From: Bacteroides faecium
GTDB lineage: Bacteria > Bacteroidota > Bacteroidia > Bacteroidales > Bacteroidaceae
Reading direction: 5' to 3'
DNA: 64,000 nt
Assembly: GCF_012113595.1 (NCBI RefSeq)
Contig: NZ_CP050831.1
Span: forward strand, 496,001-560,000
The notes under the pieces were generated by a model. That model was not told the origin of the DNA. It ran no database searches and saw only the letters and a list, made by a program, of their open reading frames with translations. The position numbers were made by a program, and so were the translations under genes. This document shows positions 1-8,256 of this stretch, in pieces; position 1 is the first letter of the stretch, and each line of letters starts with the position of its first letter.

Positions 1-33
1 TAAGTGAATGAATTTTCCATAAATCAGAATGTT

Positions 34-66
34 TATATTTTCCTTCCACAAAGAAAGGAAAATATA
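34..66 (+). terminator. AT-rich hairpin, possible terminator of the gene left of the window
   Basis: A perfect 12-bp inverted repeat (34-45 with 55-66; arm TATATTTTCCTT) encloses a 9-nt loop and is followed by a T-rich stretch. This is the form of an intrinsic terminator for a + strand gene ending before the window. The arms are AT-rich, so the hairpin is weak. No coding region is visible between 1 and 241. Confidence 0.4.
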
Positions 67-241
67 TTTTAATAATACTTTTGAACCAGCCTAAATTTTA
101 TGGCAGCATTATTTAAATAAAGTTTCCATAACAACCCTGACAGTCTCTTTACTTGAGACAATTAAACAAAAATATAAAACCGTTCTACCCCTTACAAAAA
201 ACAATAGCCGGTAGTCCACGTTACCTAAAAAAAAGAAAAAT

Positions 242-1420
242 ATGATAACTATCAAGGTTAAATTCAGAGAATCAACAATTAAGAAAAAGAAAGGAACAAT
301 CTATTATCTGTTGACAAGGAATAAAGAATACAGAGAAATAACAACTCCGTATAAGATTCATTCACACGAGTGGGATGACAAGCGTTCGCTAATTGCGATA
401 TCAAATGCCGAATATCAGCGCAGATATGAACTGCAACTCATTGAAAACTCCATCATCCGGGATATTCGACACCTTCAGCACATTTTGGCAAGTGAAAACA
501 ACATTGATACCATCATCAAACTTTTCAAAAAGATTCAAGGTGAAAGCATCTTATCCGTATTCAGCGAGAGTGTCACAAATGATTTGTATGCCAAGAACCA
601 ACCCCGAACTGCAAAATCATATATAGCTTCAGTAAAAAGTTTCCTCCGATTTAGAAACGGAGTTGACATTTCTTTCGAAGAACTGACCCCTAAACTTATT
701 TCAGACTACGAAAGATATCTGAAAAAACAGCAGGTATGTAATAATACTATTTCATTCTATATGCGAAACCTAAGAGCCATTTATAATAGAGCTGTCGAGG
801 AAAGCTATACAGAACAAAAGCATCCATTTAAAAAAGTATTCGTAGGTAATGACAAAACCGTCAAACGGGCAATAGATGAAGATGTCATATCAAGATTTAA
901 AACATTGGACTTATCGTCAAAACCACGATTGGCATTTTCACGCGATATGTTTATGTTCAGTTTTTATGCACGAGGAATGGCCTTTATTGATCTGGCGTAC
1001 CTAACCCAAGAGAATATCCAAGGAGAATATATTATTTACCGACGCCATAAGACCGGACAAGAACTTAGCATTAAACTGGAAATATGCTTAAAAGCTATTA
1101 TTGATAGATACTCTCATTACAGTAACGGAACTTTCTTATTTCCTGTTTTATCAGAAAGCGCACAGAATTATGATAGTGCCTTGAGACTTCATAACATTCA
1201 TTTAAAGAAAATCTCCGGTTTCATGGGACTTTCCAAACCTCTGACTTCATATGTGGCGCGCCATAGTTGGGCTACACTAGCCAAGAAAAAAGGTATATCT
1301 ACACAAATCATCAGTGAAAGTATGGGACATAATAGCGAAAAGACAACTCGAATATATCTCTCATCTCTCGACAGGTCCGTAATTGATGATGCTAATGCCA
1401 AACTAATTTCTGATATATAG
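242..1420 (+). CDS. Tyrosine recombinase, probable promoter DNA invertase
   Basis: This 392-residue protein has the three parts of Bacteroidetes tyrosine recombinases: an N-terminal arm-binding region, a SAM-like core-binding domain (about 105-200) and a catalytic domain (about 205-385). Catalytic residues visible are Arg244 (ARG), Lys270 in the beta-hairpin (RRHKTG), Arg340 (SYVARHSWA, where the usual first His of HxxR is not His, as is common in this group), His363 (MGH) and the nucleophile Tyr372. It catalyses strand exchange between short inverted sites. It lies directly upstream of a 30-bp inverted-repeat pair that flanks the region in front of a fimbrial operon. That is the setting of Bacteroides invertases controlling surface genes in cis, so an invertase role is inferred rather than phage or conjugative-element integration. 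No other mobile-element genes are present. The start ATG follows an A-rich leader with no strong Shine-Dalgarno site. Confidence 0.85.
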   Translation: MITIKVKFRESTIKKKKGTIYYLLTRNKEYREITTPYKIHSHEWDDKRSLIAISNAEYQRRYELQLIENSIIRDIRHLQHILASENNIDTIIKLFKKIQGESILSVFSESVTNDLYAKNQPRTAKSYIASVKSFLRFRNGVDISFEELTPKLISDYERYLKKQQVCNNTISFYMRNLRAIYNRAVEESYTEQKHPFKKVFVGNDKTVKRAIDEDVISRFKTLDLSSKPRLAFSRDMFMFSFYARGMAFIDLAYLTQENIQGEYIIYRRHKTGQELSIKLEICLKAIIDRYSHYSNGTFLFPVLSESAQNYDSALRLHNIHLKKISGFMGLSKPLTSYVARHSWATLAKKKGISTQIISESMGHNSEKTTRIYLSSLDRSVIDDANAKLISDI

Positions 1421-1496
1421 GAATGTATGCAGGACTACAAGATGGAATTACAGTCTATGCATAATCAATTGATTTACACATTATTGTTCACTGTAT

Positions 1497-1526
1497 TTCT
1501 TTCTCTTCAAAAGAGACGGAACAAAA
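1497..1526 (+). repeat. Left inverted repeat of a putative invertible promoter
   Basis: These 30 bases are the exact reverse complement of 1734-1763. Within the arm, TCTCTTCAAAAGAGA is itself a dyad, as expected of a core site bound by two tyrosine-recombinase monomers. Identity stops abruptly at both ends of the 30 bases. The repeat starts 77 bp after the recombinase stop codon. Confidence 0.9.
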
Positions 1527-1733
1527 TATTTATTTGCAAAATAAACAATTTAAATATTTACTCGCAAGTATTTCTCAAACAATATTCAAGCTATATTCAA
1601 AATAACATCCACACTATAATCCTCAAACGACCACAAATATATTTACCCGTATTTCATAAATAAAAGAAATTTTCCGCCAGCCAAGCATACAATTATATCA
1701 CTGATTATAATACAATTACATACATAATATAAG
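1527..1733. promoter_or_regulatory. Putative invertible promoter segment (fimbrial phase switch)
   Basis: This 207-bp, very AT-rich segment lies between perfect 30-bp inverted repeats, beside a tyrosine recombinase and upstream of a fimbrial operon. The best match to the Bacteroides -7 consensus TAnnTTTG inside it is TATATTTG on the minus strand (1641-1634), pointing away from the fimbrial genes. By that match the sequenced orientation would be OFF. A 7/8 match on the plus strand (1731-1738, AAGTTTTG) runs into the right repeat, so orientation is not settled. The small open frame at 1427-1663 crosses the left repeat and resembles nothing recognisable. No other gene is seen between 1421 and 1858. 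Confidence 0.75.
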
Positions 1734-1763
1734 TTTTGTTCCGTCTCTTTTGAAGAGAAAGAA
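1734..1763 (-). repeat. Right inverted repeat of a putative invertible promoter
   Basis: This is a perfect 30-bp inverted copy of 1497-1526, with the central dyad TCTCTTTTGAAGAGA. It lies 95 bp before the first fimbrial-operon gene, so a promoter facing right inside the segment would transcribe through this repeat into that operon. Confidence 0.9.
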
Positions 1764-1858
1764 CAGGTAGATATTACATTTTTTTCAATTAACGAAACAA
1801 ACAGACAAATAGTACAAGCTTAAAAAACACATACAAAAATAATCAACAAGTAAATATA

Positions 1859-2446
1859 ATGAAAATAAAAAGTATTTTCACCATCCTCATCCTAACCCTT
1901 CTCGTTTCATACTCGAGAGCACAGGATATAGCTATAAAAACAAATTTACTTTACGGAGGTTATACTTATACCCCGAACCTTAGTATTGAAGTAGGTTTGG
2001 GTAAAAGAAGCACACTCGATTTAGGCGGGGGCTATAATCCCTGGAATCTTGACGGAACGGCTGAAAACAACAAAAAACTAGTCCACTGGCTAGGCGAGAT
2101 AGAATACCGTTACTGGTTATGCCAACGCTTCTCCGGACACTTTCTCGGAGTGCACGTTCTCGGTAGCCAATATAATATTGCACAACAGGATTTGCCACTC
2201 ATATTCGGTAAAGGTTCTAAAGAATACCGCTTCGAAGGCTACGGCTACGGAGGGGGAATTTCATACGGTTACAACCTCTTTCTAGGCATACGATGGAGCA
2301 TTGAAGCCAATATAGGAATCGGATATGCACGCCTGCACTATGACAAGTACAAATGCCAAAAGTGCGGCGAAAAAACCGGGACAGAAAGCAAAAATTATTT
2401 CGGTCCTACGAAAGCAGGAATATCACTGATATATTATATTAAATAG
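1859..2446 (+). CDS. DUF3575 family outer-membrane protein of the fimbrial operon
   Basis: This 195-residue protein has a signal peptide (about 1-21, ending SRAQ). The mature part is rich in alternating aromatic, Gly and Tyr residues, as in small outer-membrane beta-barrels. The N-terminal mature segment (AIKTNLLYGG) and the YNPW and EYRYW motifs are typical of DUF3575, a family found at the head of Bacteroidetes Mfa/Fim-like operons. It also carries a Cys pair (KCQKCGEK) near residues 158-161. It is the first gene after the invertible segment and is followed after 10 bp by the DUF3868 gene, so co-transcription is likely. A role in fimbrial assembly at the outer membrane is inferred from position; the biochemical function is unknown. 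Confidence 0.8.
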   Translation: MKIKSIFTILILTLLVSYSRAQDIAIKTNLLYGGYTYTPNLSIEVGLGKRSTLDLGGGYNPWNLDGTAENNKKLVHWLGEIEYRYWLCQRFSGHFLGVHVLGSQYNIAQQDLPLIFGKGSKEYRFEGYGYGGGISYGYNLFLGIRWSIEANIGIGYARLHYDKYKCQKCGEKTGTESKNYFGPTKAGISLIYYIK

Positions 2447-2456
2447 ACAAACAAAC

Positions 2457-3995
2457 ATGAAAAGACAATATATGCTATTCGTCATAGTGTTGCTGTTCTG
2501 TATGGACACATCAGCACAACAAAAAGAGTATTCCGGCAAAATGCATGTCACCATGTTATCCCTGCAACAGGAAGGAGATTCGGTGTACGTAAAACTCACT
2601 TTCGACATTTCCGGAGTTAACGTAGATTCACGCCGTTCAATCAGTCTGGTTCCTGCTCTGGTAGCGGCAAGCGACAGGTTGTACCTGCCCGAAGTAGTCG
2701 TAAAGGGGCGTGAAAACTATAATGTGTACCGACGGGAAACCGCTCTAATGAGCAGCCGGGAAAAAGCGGCGTATGCCGCAGAAGCTCCGTATGCAGTCGT
2801 CCCCGGATTCAAATCCGGAAACTCGAGAACAATCGCATACAGCGTAGCCGTGAAGTACAGTTCATGGATGGCGGACGCAAAGCTGGATATGTATGAAGAC
2901 CTTTGCGGCTGCGGCAATCCTGCGCGGAGAATGGGTATCACCATGCTTGCCAACCGGATAACGTTAGAGAAAATAATAGAGCCGTACGAAATAACTCCCA
3001 GCATGGCATACGTCCAACCTGTCGCCGAACCGGTAAAGAGACGCGAAATCACCGGCGAGGCTTTTCTGGATTTCGTTGTAAACAAGACCGACATCCGCCC
3101 CGATTACATGAATAATCCGCAGGAACTGAAGAAAGTCACCGGCCTCGTTGCCGGGATAAAAGACGATCCGGACGTCACAGTCCGTACGATTAACGTAATC
3201 GGCTACGCTTCACCGGAAGGCTTGCTGTCCAACAACCAACGGTTGTCCGAAAGCCGGGCCAAAGCACTGACCGATTATTTGGCTTCACGGTTCGATTATC
3301 CGCGGAGTTTATACAAAGTCGCTTTCGGGGGTGAGAACTGGGACGGACTCAAAGAATGCGTAGAGGCATCCCAAATGCCGTATCGCAAAGAAGTATTGGA
3401 AGTCATCGGGTCTTTTCCGGCCGAATGCGGCTATGCTGCCCAGGTAAGGCGCAAAAAAACATTGATGAACCTGAAAGGCGGCGAGCCATACAGATACATC
3501 ATCCGGGAGTTCTGCCCCTTACTTCGCAAAGCGATCTGCAAGATTGACTTTGACGTCAGAAATTTCAGCATCGAACAGGCTAAAGAGGTGTTCAAAAGCC
3601 GCCCGCAGAACCTGAGCCTGAATGAAATGTTCCTCCTAGCCAACACCTGCGAGAAAGGTTCACAAGAATTTATCGACCTGTTCGAGACTGCCGTAAGGCT
3701 ATATCCCAATGACGTTACCGCCAATTTGAACGCGGCAGCCGCCGCGTTGTCGCGCAGAGATACAGTCTACGCAAAACGATATTTGAGCAGAATAGAAGAA
3801 TCGATCGATATTCCTGAATACCACAACACAATGGGAGTACTGGAGATACTTTGCGGCAATTATGACAAAGCGGCATCACACCTGAACAAAGCAGCAGAAT
3901 CAGGATTGCCGGAAGCCAAACAAAATCTGGAAGAAATGGCAAAGAAGCAGGAAAATGCCATCCTTATCGGGCAACAGCAGTCAAAAAAACAATAA
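2457..3995 (+). CDS. DUF3868 protein with OmpA-like and TPR-like regions (fimbrial operon)
   Basis: This 512-residue exported protein (signal peptide about 1-21, ending TSAQ) starts with a DUF3868-type beta-rich N-terminal half (about 25-180). An OmpA/MotB-like segment follows: IGYASPEGLLSNNQRLSESRAK, about residues 248-270, which resembles the peptidoglycan-binding motif of OmpA C-terminal domains. The C-terminal 130 residues are helical, with TPR-like repeats (NTMGVLEILCGNYDKAASHLNKA). DUF3575-DUF3868 pairs accompany Mfa1-type fimbrillin genes in many Bacteroides. A likely role is an envelope-anchored assembly or base component; this is inference from context. Confidence 0.8.
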   Translation: MKRQYMLFVIVLLFCMDTSAQQKEYSGKMHVTMLSLQQEGDSVYVKLTFDISGVNVDSRRSISLVPALVAASDRLYLPEVVVKGRENYNVYRRETALMSSREKAAYAAEAPYAVVPGFKSGNSRTIAYSVAVKYSSWMADAKLDMYEDLCGCGNPARRMGITMLANRITLEKIIEPYEITPSMAYVQPVAEPVKRREITGEAFLDFVVNKTDIRPDYMNNPQELKKVTGLVAGIKDDPDVTVRTINVIGYASPEGLLSNNQRLSESRAKALTDYLASRFDYPRSLYKVAFGGENWDGLKECVEASQMPYRKEVLEVIGSFPAECGYAAQVRRKKTLMNLKGGEPYRYIIREFCPLLRKAICKIDFDVRNFSIEQAKEVFKSRPQNLSLNEMFLLANTCEKGSQEFIDLFETAVRLYPNDVTANLNAAAAALSRRDTVYAKRYLSRIEESIDIPEYHNTMGVLEILCGNYDKAASHLNKAAESGLPEAKQNLEEMAKKQENAILIGQQQSKKQ

Positions 3996-4103
3996 AGATG
4001 AGCAACAAAGACAAATAACAGAGATAAATAACAGAATTTATAAACACTAAAAAAAACAGGAAAGCATAACAAAAAACAACCTTGTACAGGTAAGCATTCA
4101 CCT

Positions 4104-4128
4104 ATAGTTTGATTAGGGACCAAACTAT
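4104..4128 (+). promoter_or_regulatory. 8-bp hairpin upstream of the first fimbrillin gene
   Basis: ATAGTTTG (4104-4111) pairs perfectly with CAAACTAT (4121-4128) around a 9-nt loop, within the 194-bp gap before the fimbrillin start. It could be a 5' mRNA stabiliser or processing element. No T-tract follows, so it is unlikely to be an intrinsic terminator. Function is unproven. Confidence 0.35.
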
Positions 4129-4189
4129 TAAACGGGCAAAACAAAAGCAAATGCTAACGCAATTATTAAACATTTTATTTATAGAAACA

Positions 4190-5533
4190 ATGAAGAAAAT
4201 TATTTTCATGGCTTTATTGGCCACCACTATTTTCGCTTGTTCCAATGAGGACAACGAAGTGACCCAAGAAACGACAAACCTGAAATCACTCGATTTTTCT
4301 TTTGATGTCGCTTCTCCTAAAACGAGAATGAGTGATGACAAGGTGACCGAAGCAATAACAGCGGTCAGAAACAACATTCAAAGCATTACCATCGAGTACT
4401 TCAACGCATCCAGTGCTTCGCTCGGCACGTATGACTTTACACCCGAGCAGGTAGCTACGGCAAAAGGTGACGACCAGGATGCCGCTGCTGCAGGCCGTAG
4501 CGCTGTTCGCATTAGCAGCATTCCCAGCGCAACGACTAAAGTGAACGTTTATATGAACGTCGATAAGAGTGCTGCCGACATTAATGACTTGCAGATAGGA
4601 TACACGAAGATGGAATATTGTGGTACACCTGAAGATATCACATTGAAGACAGCAGGTGGTGAAAGAACAGACGGCAGTACGAACGACCTTTACTGTGTCG
4701 AAGTTTCCGTAGCGCCTGTATTATCACGTTTCGAGTTTCATGGCAAAGCAACAGACATTAAGGTGAATAGTTCAGCAAGCGGTACACTACCAACCGGAGT
4801 TGAAAACGGAACAAAAGACCAGACTAAAGCCCATGTAAGCGATGCCACAATTGCAGCGGCAGAGAAAGCCGCTCAAGAAGCGTGGAGAAAAGCGAATCCG
4901 GGCTCTCCCGATCCGACATGGAGCTACACATACACCGTCTCCTATGCATACGATGACGCATACACGATTACAGGTATTAACGGATATTATATGAATAATA
5001 TTCCTCTCACCAAAGGTGGAAATCTAGTCCTAAATGCCAACAACGGTACAGGTGACTGGAACAGTGACGCTCAGGATAAATATAAAGCAGGTGGCGATAT
5101 GGAAAAGATGTTCGATACCACTGTAGATGCAGATAAAGTTATCGCATACAATTTATTTCCTCAAACAGCAACAAACGGTACGTCCGCCAGCACCACCGAT
5201 GTAAAAACAAGTATGCCGCACTTCGTCCTGAAACTTGCCACTAGCGCAAGCGGTACAGCCTCCACCCGATGGCTGACAATCCGTGCATTGAAAGCTGCGG
5301 ATGCACTGGTTACCTCTTTCGACGCCGGCAAAGTATATGTACTGAATGCCGCCGATATTAATATCAATCAATATTCCGCCAAGCTGAAAGTTACCGCCAA
5401 CGGTACAGTAGGTCCTGAAATACCGGAACCCGTAGACCCGACAGATCCGAATCCGGAACCGGTAGGCAAAGACCTTGACGTTCTTGTCAAGATCACCGAG
5501 TGGACCATTGTCAACGTGAAACCCGAGTGGTAA
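4190..5533 (+). CDS. FimA/Mfa1-type fimbrillin, probable major fimbrial subunit
   Basis: This 447-residue fimbrillin starts at the ATG at 4190, giving a lipoprotein-type signal peptide (MKKIIFMALLATTIFAC). An in-frame upstream ATG at 4109 would add 27 residues and bury the signal, so it is rejected. Shared with the next gene are a xPVLSRFE segment in the middle, an LFPQ motif and RWLTIRA in the C-terminal half, which suggests duplication. The C-terminus ends EWTIVNVKPEW, the kind of terminal strand that in type V pili takes part in subunit polymerisation. The family is exported as a lipoprotein, cut after an Arg and polymerised by strand exchange outside the cell. It sits 194 bp after the DUF3868 gene and is flanked by inverted repeats at 4104-4128 and 5527-5595, which may set its mRNA level. 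Confidence 0.85.
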   Translation: MKKIIFMALLATTIFACSNEDNEVTQETTNLKSLDFSFDVASPKTRMSDDKVTEAITAVRNNIQSITIEYFNASSASLGTYDFTPEQVATAKGDDQDAAAAGRSAVRISSIPSATTKVNVYMNVDKSAADINDLQIGYTKMEYCGTPEDITLKTAGGERTDGSTNDLYCVEVSVAPVLSRFEFHGKATDIKVNSSASGTLPTGVENGTKDQTKAHVSDATIAAAEKAAQEAWRKANPGSPDPTWSYTYTVSYAYDDAYTITGINGYYMNNIPLTKGGNLVLNANNGTGDWNSDAQDKYKAGGDMEKMFDTTVDADKVIAYNLFPQTATNGTSASTTDVKTSMPHFVLKLATSASGTASTRWLTIRALKAADALVTSFDAGKVYVLNAADININQYSAKLKVTANGTVGPEIPEPVDPTDPNPEPVGKDLDVLVKITEWTIVNVKPEW

Positions 5534-5595
5534 TCATCACCACTACCGGACGTTAAGTGACGAATTAAAAAAGGGGGGACGTGGCTGATTACCAC
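5527..5595 (+). repeat. 10-bp inverted repeat spanning the end of the fimbrillin gene
   Basis: GTGGTAATCA (5527-5536) includes the stop codon of the first fimbrillin. It is perfectly complementary to TGATTACCAC (5586-5595). The 49-nt interior is purine-rich (a run of six G near 5573-5578). It lies in the 167-bp gap between the two fimbrillin genes and could act as an mRNA 3'-end stabiliser or partial terminator that makes the first subunit more abundant than those downstream. Confidence 0.35.
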
Positions 5596-5700
5596 TTCCC
5601 TTCACAAAGCCGTTTCCCTTCCCCCGGAAAGAATGACGGCAACGGGTGATAACCGCACCTTGTAACGGTTAGTATGAGATTCATTTTTTGATGCAGAATT

Positions 5701-7089
5701 ATGAGAAAAATCTTTTTCGTAGGGTTGATTGCCATACTGACAGGTTGTAGCCAGGAGAGCCGCGTTTCTTCGCCGGAAGGCTCCGGCATCGAGCTACAAA
5801 TTAATTTATCATTAGGCAGCGTCTCCACCAGAGCCGTAGATGACCCTATCACCGGCAACGATGGAGAGGGATATGTATTGCCTTTCACAGAGATAAAAAC
5901 GCTGAAAGTCGATTTATATAAATCTCTTGAAGCCGCTCCTATATTCACCTATACAGCCACCGATGCGGAGATTGCAGGCATCAGGAATACCGCCACCGGA
6001 GAGTTGGCAAGACTCTCCATACCCAAGATTCCGGTAACAACCCAATACGTGAAAGTGACGATAAACCGGTTTAAAGAGGAGAATCCGCTTATCAACCAGT
6101 TACAGGTAAGCAGTCAGGACGGCCCGCCCGCCCCTACCATGAACCGGACAGAGATTCCTTACGAAGGAGTTACCAAAGAAATAATCGTCATCCCCGAGGA
6201 ATCGGACCCTTTCTCTGTCAAGGTGAAAGCCACCGTGGAAGTGTCTCCCGTATTGAGCCGGTTTGAAATCATACCGGGGGAAATCGTGGTCACCAACCCC
6301 GCAACCACAAACGACACATTCGACTGGACGGACGGAACCGCAGGCAGAGACAAAATCAAGAACTTCACCGAAGCCAATATCGCCACAGCCGAAGCAGGAG
6401 CTCGGGAGAATTTCAAGAAGAAATACGGAACAGACGCTACCGCTGCCGCCATCTATTCCTATCGTGTCCGGCTCATCCGGTCGCCCTTCCCCGACGGCTT
6501 CGATATCAACAGCACGCCAACCGGATTCTATTTTTATATGAATTATTTCAAGCCGAGCCTCAACGCCAGCACTATCATAAAGAACACTAACGACGGCATT
6601 TCCGAATGGAATACCGCCGCAGGCGCCGCCGAATACAAGAAAGAAGGGCAGCAGTCGAATATGTATGACACCAGAACATCAGACAATACAAAAGTGAACG
6701 CTTTCCATCTTTTTCCCCAGTCCGTAGCGGCAGGCGCCACCTTGCAGGAAATCAAAAACGGAATGCCCCATCTTATCATGGGCTTCAGTACCGACAAGGT
6801 AAAACGCTGGCTGACTATCAGGGCATTCACCGATAAAAGCAACCATGAGACAATCACCACATTCAAGCCGGGATATTGCTATTCCCTCGACCTCGACGAT
6901 GTCGTTATCACCCCGTGGTCATTAGGGCTGGAAGTCCGCATTACCGACGGCGACAAAGCTACGGAATCTGATCCCATCATCAAAGATTTCGACCAGACAT
7001 CCCACGTGCCCGAACCCGAAGGCGCAGATCTAGCACTCGGACTTCGTGTCTCCAAGTGGAGAGACAAAGACTTGGAAGTAGAACTTTAA
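5701..7089 (+). CDS. Second FimA/Mfa1-type fimbrillin
   Basis: This 462-residue lipoprotein has a clear lipobox (signal ending LTGC, Cys18). It is colinear with the preceding fimbrillin. Common landmarks are a STRA segment about 30 residues after the Cys, SPVLSRFE near the middle, a GFYFYMNYF segment, HLFPQS, and RWLTIRAF before the C-terminal domain. Its C-terminus (SKWRDKDLEVEL) differs from the IVNVKP ending of the first fimbrillin and of the FimB/Mfa2-like protein. It may be an alternative or minor shaft subunit. It begins 167 bp after the first fimbrillin and is followed after 21 bp by the FimB/Mfa2-type gene. Confidence 0.82.
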   Translation: MRKIFFVGLIAILTGCSQESRVSSPEGSGIELQINLSLGSVSTRAVDDPITGNDGEGYVLPFTEIKTLKVDLYKSLEAAPIFTYTATDAEIAGIRNTATGELARLSIPKIPVTTQYVKVTINRFKEENPLINQLQVSSQDGPPAPTMNRTEIPYEGVTKEIIVIPEESDPFSVKVKATVEVSPVLSRFEIIPGEIVVTNPATTNDTFDWTDGTAGRDKIKNFTEANIATAEAGARENFKKKYGTDATAAAIYSYRVRLIRSPFPDGFDINSTPTGFYFYMNYFKPSLNASTIIKNTNDGISEWNTAAGAAEYKKEGQQSNMYDTRTSDNTKVNAFHLFPQSVAAGATLQEIKNGMPHLIMGFSTDKVKRWLTIRAFTDKSNHETITTFKPGYCYSLDLDDVVITPWSLGLEVRITDGDKATESDPIIKDFDQTSHVPEPEGADLALGLRVSKWRDKDLEVEL

Positions 7090-7110
7090 CCGGAGAAAAT
7101 AAAAGAAAGA

Positions 7111-8253
7111 ATGAATAGAACATATTTCATAGGAATACTCCTGATTACTGCATCTCTTTTTGCAGGATGCACCAAAGAGAACACGGAAGATTGCTTTTCG
7201 GGACTCAGACTCGATTTCTACTTCACCCATCATACCGGCAACGGCAATCTCTTCAGCGAAAAGGTGCGGCGGATTCACGTGTACCTGTTTGACACGGACG
7301 GCATACTTCAACTCCACGCGACAGACAACGGAGACAAACTGAAATATAGTTACCTGCAAAACGGACAGATACAGACAGTGTCAAAACCGAACCCGTGGGG
7401 AAAGCTCTCTGACGAGTATGTGATGAACCTGGATAAAGTGCCGCCGGGAAAATACAGGATTATATCATGGGCGGATAACGGGCAGAAAGACAACACTACT
7501 TATTTTCATGGAGAAATGAAAAATCCGGAAAGCCATAATTTAAGGAAAGACGTCACGCCGGGAGCGACAATGGCGGACGACTTTTATATGTTCTTAAAAT
7601 GCCGGACGGCATCCGGACTGCCCGAAGAACTTGTTCCGGAAGCAGAGGAGATAAATGACCTGTGGTATGGCGCGGCAGGCTCCCGCCATCCCCAAAGCGA
7701 TATATATACCTATGAAACCGTGGAAGTTAAAAACAGCGTGGTCACTACACGCCGCATCGAACTGATCCGCAACACCAACCTACTGAAAGTCACTTTAAGC
7801 GGAATGGAGCATCTCACGCCGGAAGTCCGGGACACGCCCGCCGCGAACCGGGATACGGACTTCAAACTGTGGGCGGTTGCCACCGACGAGAGGTATAAGT
7901 CCGACAACACATTTGACGGGTATGCCCGCTCCGTCCGCTACTCTCCATTCAAGACATCGATGGACGCGAACACGCTCTCTGCCGACATCAAGGTATTGCG
8001 GCTGATAATGGACCGTCCGGTGCTTTTATATATCGAGACACCCGGCGGACGCAGGATTCCGGAACAGCCGATTGACATCGTCAGTATGCTGCTTAAGGCA
8101 CGCAACCCCGACACGGGAGCGTATATCTACCAATCGCAGAGTGATTTCGACCGGATATACGAACATCCGGTCGAAGTACGTATCGGCGCTAGCCTGGACA
8201 TCAGAATCTTTATCGGAAAATGGGAAATTGTGAACGTGAAACCTGCTGAATAG
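7111..8253 (+). CDS. FimB/Mfa2-type fimbrial anchor subunit
   Basis: This 380-residue lipoprotein (signal ending LFAGC) has the FimB/Mfa2 pattern: a conserved short Cys segment after the lipid Cys (TEDCFSGLRLDF), then a strand carrying VRRIHVYLFDTDG, then PPGKYRIISWAD. In Porphyromonas, FimB and Mfa2 cap the fimbria, attach it to the outer membrane and limit its length; the same role is inferred here. Its last residues (KWEIVNVKPAE) closely match the C-terminus of the first fimbrillin (EWTIVNVKPEW), suggesting a shared docking strand. The next gene starts 3 bp after its stop, so translational coupling is likely. Confidence 0.82.
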   Translation: MNRTYFIGILLITASLFAGCTKENTEDCFSGLRLDFYFTHHTGNGNLFSEKVRRIHVYLFDTDGILQLHATDNGDKLKYSYLQNGQIQTVSKPNPWGKLSDEYVMNLDKVPPGKYRIISWADNGQKDNTTYFHGEMKNPESHNLRKDVTPGATMADDFYMFLKCRTASGLPEELVPEAEEINDLWYGAAGSRHPQSDIYTYETVEVKNSVVTTRRIELIRNTNLLKVTLSGMEHLTPEVRDTPAANRDTDFKLWAVATDERYKSDNTFDGYARSVRYSPFKTSMDANTLSADIKVLRLIMDRPVLLYIETPGGRRIPEQPIDIVSMLLKARNPDTGAYIYQSQSDFDRIYEHPVEVRIGASLDIRIFIGKWEIVNVKPAE

Positions 8254-8256
8254 GAT

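Noticed and set aside
242..1420. Recombinase as the integrase of a mobile element
   Set aside because: No attachment-site duplication, tRNA or other transfer genes are visible, while a 30-bp inverted-repeat pair lies next to it; the invertase reading explains more.
1427..1663. Open frame of 78 codons after the recombinase
   Set aside because: It crosses the left inverted repeat, has low-complexity AT-driven codons and no recognisable motif.
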